NCBI GenBank assembly: GCA_963835705.1
Contig: CAWIGR010000022.1
Location: forward strand, 62,001-126,000
Source: JACVRW01 sp963835705
Lineage (GTDB): Bacteria > Actinomycetota > Thermoleophilia > Solirubrobacterales > Thermoleophilaceae
Length of the DNA: 64,000 nucleotides
Direction of reading: 5' to 3'
In this document: piece by piece, positions 59,039 through 64,000 of the stretch
How the letters are laid out: each line of letters opens with the position of its first letter
Numbering within the stretch: position 1 is the first letter of the stretch
Position numbers and translations under genes: made by a program
Notes under the pieces: model-generated
What the model saw: the letters and a program-made list of their open reading frames with translations, nothing else
Told to the model about the DNA's origin: nothing
Database searches by the model: none

Positions 59039-59144
59039 GCGTCCTCCACGATCGGCGCGCGCAGTCGCCGGGCGCCTCGCGCGCGCACCGTCAAGCGTCC
59101 TCCACTGTTGGCACGCGCCCCGGTCGGGCGCCTCGCGCGCGTCA
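59035..59144. repeat. Degenerate tandem copies of the hutU 3' end
   Basis: Two units (59035-59090 and 59091-59144) share 15 identical bases at one end (TCAAGCGTCCTCCAC) and 16 at the other (GGGCGCCTCGCGCGCG). Each, read on the minus strand, ends in VEDA-stop, while hutU itself ends MLEED-stop just beyond. The block fills the hutU-hutI spacer, and the first unit's stop overlaps the hutI start. Confidence 0.75.
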
Positions 59145-60766
<1,622 letters not shown>

Positions 60767-60770
<4 letters not shown>

Positions 60771-62267
60771 GCCTCCTCCGCGAGGCGCAGCTCGCCGGTC
60801 CGGATCGCGTCCGCCAGGCGTCCGATCTCCTTCGCCAGCGAGCGGTCCTCCTCCACCCGCGGCACGATCTCACGGACCCGGGCCACGGCGTCCTCGAGCG
60901 GCGGCGTGGTGCGAAGCGGGCGGTGGAACTCGAGCCCCTGGCAGGCGCAGACCAGCTCCGTGGCAACCACCCTCGCCGCGTGCTCCACGACGGTGCGGGC
61001 CTTCAGCGCGGCCCAGGCGCCCATCGAGTTGAAGTCCTCCTGGCCGGCCGACGTGGGGATCGAGCCCGCCCCGGCGGGGTGGGAGAGCACCTGGCACTCG
61101 TTCACGAGCGCGGCGGCGGCGTACTGGGCGATCATCAGGCCGGTGCCGAGGCCGGGGGTCGGCGAGAGAAAGCGCGGCAGCTCTGCATAGCTCGGCGAGA
61201 GCAGGGCGTAGGTGCGCCGCTCGCTGTAGGAGGCAAGCTCGGTGAGCGCGAGCGCGAGGTGGTCGAGCGGCAGCGACAGCGGCTGGCCGTGGAAGTTGCC
61301 GCCCGCCACCACGTCGTCGTCGTCCGGGAAGACGAGCGGGTTGTCGGTGACCGCGGACAGCTCGCGCTCGAGCGCGCCGTGGACGTAGTCGAGCGCGTCG
61401 GACACGGCGCCGATCACCTGCGGCGCGCACCTGAGCGTGTAGGGGTCCTGCACGCGGCCGCAGTCGGCGTGGCTCGCCACCACCTCGCTGCCCGCCAGCA
61501 ACCCGCGGAGGCGGGCCGCGACGCGCGCCTGGCCCGGCTGCGGGCGCAGTTCCTGGAGGCGGGCGTCGAAGGGGACGGTGGAGCCCTTGAAGGCCTCGAG
61601 CGAGAGGGCGCAGGCTGTTGCGGCGGCGCTCAGCACGCGGCGTGCGTCGGTTGCCGCAAGGGATCCGACGGCGGCCATGAGGTGGGTGCCGTTGATGATG
61701 GCGAGGCCTTCCTTGGCGGTGAGTGCGGAGCGGCTCGAGGCCCGCCCCGCGCAGCGCCTCCGCCCCGTCCTGGCGGCGGCCGTCCACGAGCGCCTCCCCC
61801 TCCCCCACGAGCACGAGGCCGAGGTGCGCCAGCGGCGCCAGGTCCCCGGACGAGCCCACCGAGCCGCGGCTCGGCACCACCGGTAGCACGCCGCGCTCCA
61901 GCAGCGCGAGCAACAGCTCCACGAGCTCCTCGCGGACGCCGGAGTGGCCGCGCGCGAGGGAGGCGGCGAGGAGGAGCATCATCGCCCGCACCACCTCGTC
62001 GGGCAGCGGCTCCCCGCTGCCCACAGCGTGCGAGCGGAGCAGGTTCAGCTGCAGCCGCTCGGCCTCGGCGGGCTCGATGCGGACGCTGGCCAGCTCGCCG
62101 ACGCCGGTGGTGACCCCGTAGACCGCGTCGCCACGCGCCACGGCGTCCTCCACCACCGCCCGCGCCGCGCGAATCCGCTCCCGCGCGGCGCCGTCGAGCG
62201 TCGGCGGCGCCGCTCCCCGCGCGACCGCCTCGAGCCGGGCGGGCGTGAGCGGTTCGGCGATCTCCAC
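60767..62267 (-). CDS. hutH: Histidine ammonia-lyase (one frameshift)
   Basis: About 499 residues after removing one extra base near 61733. Landmarks are YGVTTGVGELASVRI, QLNLLRSHAVGSGEPL, the MIO segment GSVGSSGDLAPLAHLGLVLVG, EGLAIINGTHLMAAVG, FKGSTVPFDARLQELRPQPGQ, QDPYTLRCAPQVIG and AGQEDFNSMG. It makes urocanate and ammonia from histidine. The MIO triad is Ser-Ser-Gly rather than Ala-Ser-Gly. I choose GTG 62267 because TATGGT lies eight bases upstream; a GTG at 62288 would sit beside the large palindrome. Confidence 0.88.
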
Positions 62268-62275
62268 GGGGAGGC

Positions 62276-62281
62276 ACCATA
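62276..62281 (-). promoter_or_regulatory. -10 element TATGGT of the hut operon
   Basis: TATGGT on the minus strand, eight bases before GTG 62267, followed by a C-rich stretch without a ribosome site. The palindrome at 62290-62336 occupies the -20 to -65 region. Confidence 0.5.
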
Positions 62282-62289
62282 TCCCCACC

Positions 62290-62336
62290 GAGTGTCGCGC
62301 CTAGTGGCCCATATAGGGCCACAATCCGCGACACTC
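62290..62336. repeat. Two-part palindrome, copy 2
   Basis: Outer arms GAGTGTCGCG (62290-62299) and CGCGACACTC (62327-62336), a symmetric 4x4 internal loop (CCTA opposite AATC), inner arms GTGGCCC (62304-62310) and GGGCCAC (62316-62322) and an ATATA apex. It lies between hutH and the DUF899 gene, which are divergent, next to the hut -10 element. Confidence 0.75.
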
Positions 62337-62397
62337 GCTCCCTTATTGCTGCCGTTCAACCCCGATGAGTCCGGCGGCCGCGCCGGGTCTTACCCAC

Positions 62398-63147
62398 ATG
62401 AGCCTTCCAAAGATCGTAACACGAGACGAATGGCTACGCGAGCGCAAGGAGCTGCTCGCCCAGGAGAAGGAGCTCACGCGCCGCCGCGACGCGCTCAGCG
62501 CCGCGCGCCGCGAGCTCCCCATGGTCGAGGTCGAGAAGGAGTACGTGTTCCAGGGCCCCGATGGCCCGGCCGCCCTGCTCGACCTGTTCGACGGGCGGCG
62601 CCAGCTCGTGATCGGGCACTTCATGTTCAGGCCGGACTGGGAGGACGGCTGCCCGAGCTGCAGCGCCGGCGTGGACGAGCTCGCGCCCGGGCTGGTCGAG
62701 CATCTCCACACGCGCGACACCTCGCTCGCCTACGTCTCCCGAGCGCCGATCGAGAAGCTCGAGCGCTACCGGAAGAAGAAGGGCTGGCACCACATGCGCT
62801 GGTACTCGTCCCACGGCACCGACTTCAACTACGACTTCAAGGTCACGGTCGACGAGTCGGTGGCCGCGCCGGAGTACAACTACAAGACCAAGGCCGAGCA
62901 CGAGCAGGCGGGCACGGGCTACTACTTCGATGCCGAGGAGCCCATCGAGCAGCCGGGCCTGAGCTGCTTCCTGCGCGTCGACGACAGCGTCTTCCACACC
63001 TACTCCACCTTCGGCCGCGGCGCCGAGATGCTGGGCGGGTCGTATTACTGGCTCGACCTCACCGCCCTGGGGCGCCAGGAGGAGTGGGAGGAGCCGAAGG
63101 GCCGCGCGGACTCTGCGCGCGCCGCCACGCCCGACTTCGCGAGCTGA
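62398..63147 (+). CDS. DUF899 thioredoxin-like protein
   Basis: 249 residues: LPKIVTRDEWLRERKELLAQEKELTRRRDALSAARRELPMVEVEKEYVF, LDLFDGRRQLVIGHFMFRPDWEDGCPSCSAGVDEL, AYVSRAPIEKLERYRKKKGW, CFLRVDDSVFHTYSTFGRGAEML. The CPSC pair suggests a redox role, but the family's biochemistry is unknown. The start may be ATG 62398, as in relatives, or ATG 62365. It diverges from the hut operon and may share its control region. Confidence 0.88.
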   Translation: MSLPKIVTRDEWLRERKELLAQEKELTRRRDALSAARRELPMVEVEKEYVFQGPDGPAALLDLFDGRRQLVIGHFMFRPDWEDGCPSCSAGVDELAPGLVEHLHTRDTSLAYVSRAPIEKLERYRKKKGWHHMRWYSSHGTDFNYDFKVTVDESVAAPEYNYKTKAEHEQAGTGYYFDAEEPIEQPGLSCFLRVDDSVFHTYSTFGRGAEMLGGSYYWLDLTALGRQEEWEEPKGRADSARAATPDFAS

Positions 63148-63161
63148 GGCGCCCCGGCCCA

Positions 63162-63167
63162 TATCCT
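63162..63167 (+). promoter_or_regulatory. Leaderless -10 element TATCCT
   Basis: TATCCT ends seven bases before ATG 63175 of the CoxE-like gene. The bases TTGCCC-GCAT-GGGCAA (63167-63182) form a small palindrome across the start codon. Confidence 0.5.
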
Positions 63168-63174
63168 TGCCCGC

Positions 63175-64000
63175 ATGGGCAAGCCGGGTCTCTACGGCGG
63201 CATGCCGGCTCCGGCCGGGCCGCCCGGCATGGCGCCGCGCCTGCTCGAGTTCGCCGACGAGCTGAGGCGCGAGGGTGTGGCCGTCGGCACGTCGGAGCTG
63301 CTCGACGCGTTCGGCGCGCTCGACGCGGTGAGCTGGACCTCGCGCGAGGACTTCCGCGAGGCGCTGGCCGCCACGCTCGCCAAGTCGCAGGAGGACCGGC
63401 ACGTGCTCGACGTGCTGTTCGACCGCTTCTTCTTCCGCGCCGTGGAGCGCGAGGCCGTGCAGCAGGGCCTCGAGGAGGAGCGCTTCCAGGGCGCCGAGGG
63501 CCTCGACCTCGACGCCCTCCGCGAGCGCATCCGCGACGCGATCCGGGCCGGGTCGGACGGGGAGATGCGCGACCTCGCGCGGCTCGCCATCGCCGCCTTC
63601 GGGCGCCAGGGCGAGGGGTCCGGGGTGATCGGCGTGGACGTGCAGCGCATCCGCCGCACGCTCGGCCTCAAGGGCGAGCGCCCCGGCGCCGAGCGCCCCG
63701 ATCCCGACTCGGTCCCACGCGACCAGCTTCAGGAGTTCGAGCAGCACGTGCGGCGCGAGCTCGAGCGCCAGATGATCGAGCGCACCCGGACGCTGCCGCC
63801 CGCGAAGCCGCTGCGCGAGCTCGACCGCTCGCTGCCCACGAACCCGACCCAGGACCTGTCCCAGGTGCACCGCGTGGTCGCCCAGATGAAGCGGCGGCTC
63901 GCCTCGCACGGGCGCGAGCACCGCGGCCGGCGGCGCTCCTGGCAGGTGGACGTGCGCCGCACGATGCGCGCCTCGCTCCAGACGGGCGGCGTGCCGCTCG
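63175..64000 (+). CDS. CoxE-like VWA-domain protein, 3' end outside the window
   Basis: The first 275 residues are visible: MAPRLLEFADELRREGVAVGTSELLDAFGAL, EDFREALAATLAKSQEDRHVLDVLFDRFFF, then a long Arg/Glu-rich region and RRSWQVDVRRTMRASLQTGG, the segment just before the VWA domain in CoxE-type proteins. The metal-binding DxSxS of the VWA domain would lie beyond the window. Such proteins partner MoxR ATPases; the MoxR gene at 53218 is a candidate. The frame is open to the last base. Confidence 0.82.
   Translation, partial: MGKPGLYGGMPAPAGPPGMAPRLLEFADELRREGVAVGTSELLDAFGALDAVSWTSREDFREALAATLAKSQEDRHVLDVLFDRFFFRAVEREAVQQGLEEERFQGAEGLDLDALRERIRDAIRAGSDGEMRDLARLAIAAFGRQGEGSGVIGVDVQRIRRTLGLKGERPGAERPDPDSVPRDQLQEFEQHVRRELERQMIERTRTLPPAKPLRELDRSLPTNPTQDLSQVHRVVAQMKRRLASHGREHRGRRRSWQVDVRRTMRASLQTGGVPL

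Overview
The window is very GC-rich and gene-dense. Its gene content points to a high-GC actinobacterium, most likely class Thermoleophilia (Solirubrobacterales-like). The clues are abundant GTG/TTG starts, start-stop overlaps of the ATGA/GTGA/TGATG kind, many genes apparently transcribed without a leader (a TANNNT -10 element 6-10 bases before the start codon), an actinobacterial-style hut operon containing an M20 amidohydrolase, and an Asp23/AmaP-type stress operon. There is no rRNA, tRNA or CRISPR array, so the taxonomic call is an inference from gene content.

Layout. 0-7 kb: a 5'-truncated helical protein converges on a minus-strand run whose promoter-distal end is a HELTH metallopeptidase. 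The rest of that run is a sirtuin, a 3HCDH-crotonase fusion protein, a 3-hydroxyacyl-CoA dehydrogenase, an SRPBCC protein, a PadR regulator and an acyl-CoA dehydrogenase: a beta-oxidation cluster with a palindromic operator in front of the acyl-CoA dehydrogenase. 7-25 kb: housekeeping and repair genes, namely a CAX-type Ca2+/H+ antiporter, a LigD-like polymerase domain protein, exonuclease III, an M28 peptidase, ClpP, an ArsR/SRPBCC pair, TerC/Alx, an aldo/keto reductase relative, a lipoprotein, a glucuronyl C5-epimerase-like protein, an ArsA/Get3 ATPase with small partners, a peroxiredoxin, a sulfatase-superfamily protein, an EVE protein, a DUF2203 protein and an MFS transporter. 25-33 kb: an FAD oxidoreductase, GNAT, a zinc-ribbon membrane protein, a DHA2 transporter, citrate synthase, MOSC, an O-methyltransferase and a CBS-type Mn-dependent pyrophosphatase.

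33.3-43.3 kb is the accessory segment. It holds a broken IS110-family recombinase with a possible bridge-RNA leader, three SnoaL-like proteins, a very large SARP/BTAD-STAND-transmembrane-WD40 regulator, a secreted LRSPD-repeat protein, a vanadium haloperoxidase-like PAP2 protein and a truncated SpoIIAA-like gene. The three large genes carry many one-base frameshifts, nearly all apparent +1 insertions. The frame-corrected translations read cleanly, so sequence error or very recent decay is more likely than old pseudogenes. 43.7-55.5 kb: a PLP decarboxylase, an epimerase, CsbD, an ECF sigma factor with MscS, then an Asp23/AmaP-like envelope-stress operon, a MoxR ATPase and a secreted beta-propeller-like protein. 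55.5-62.3 kb: a complete histidine utilisation operon, hutH-hutU-hutI-M20 hydrolase-hutF. The window ends with a DUF899 protein and the start of a CoxE/VWA protein.

The most interesting signals lie outside the protein families. Several divergent gene pairs are separated by only 22-23 bp and share an ANNNTANNNT core that gives each gene its own -10 element 6-7 bases from its start codon. Two copies of a large two-part palindrome (outer stem, symmetric 4x4 loop, inner stem, ATATA apex) sit at unrelated intergenic sites. A pair of GC hairpins shows compensatory base changes. The hutU-hutI junction carries degenerate tandem copies of the hutU 3' end.
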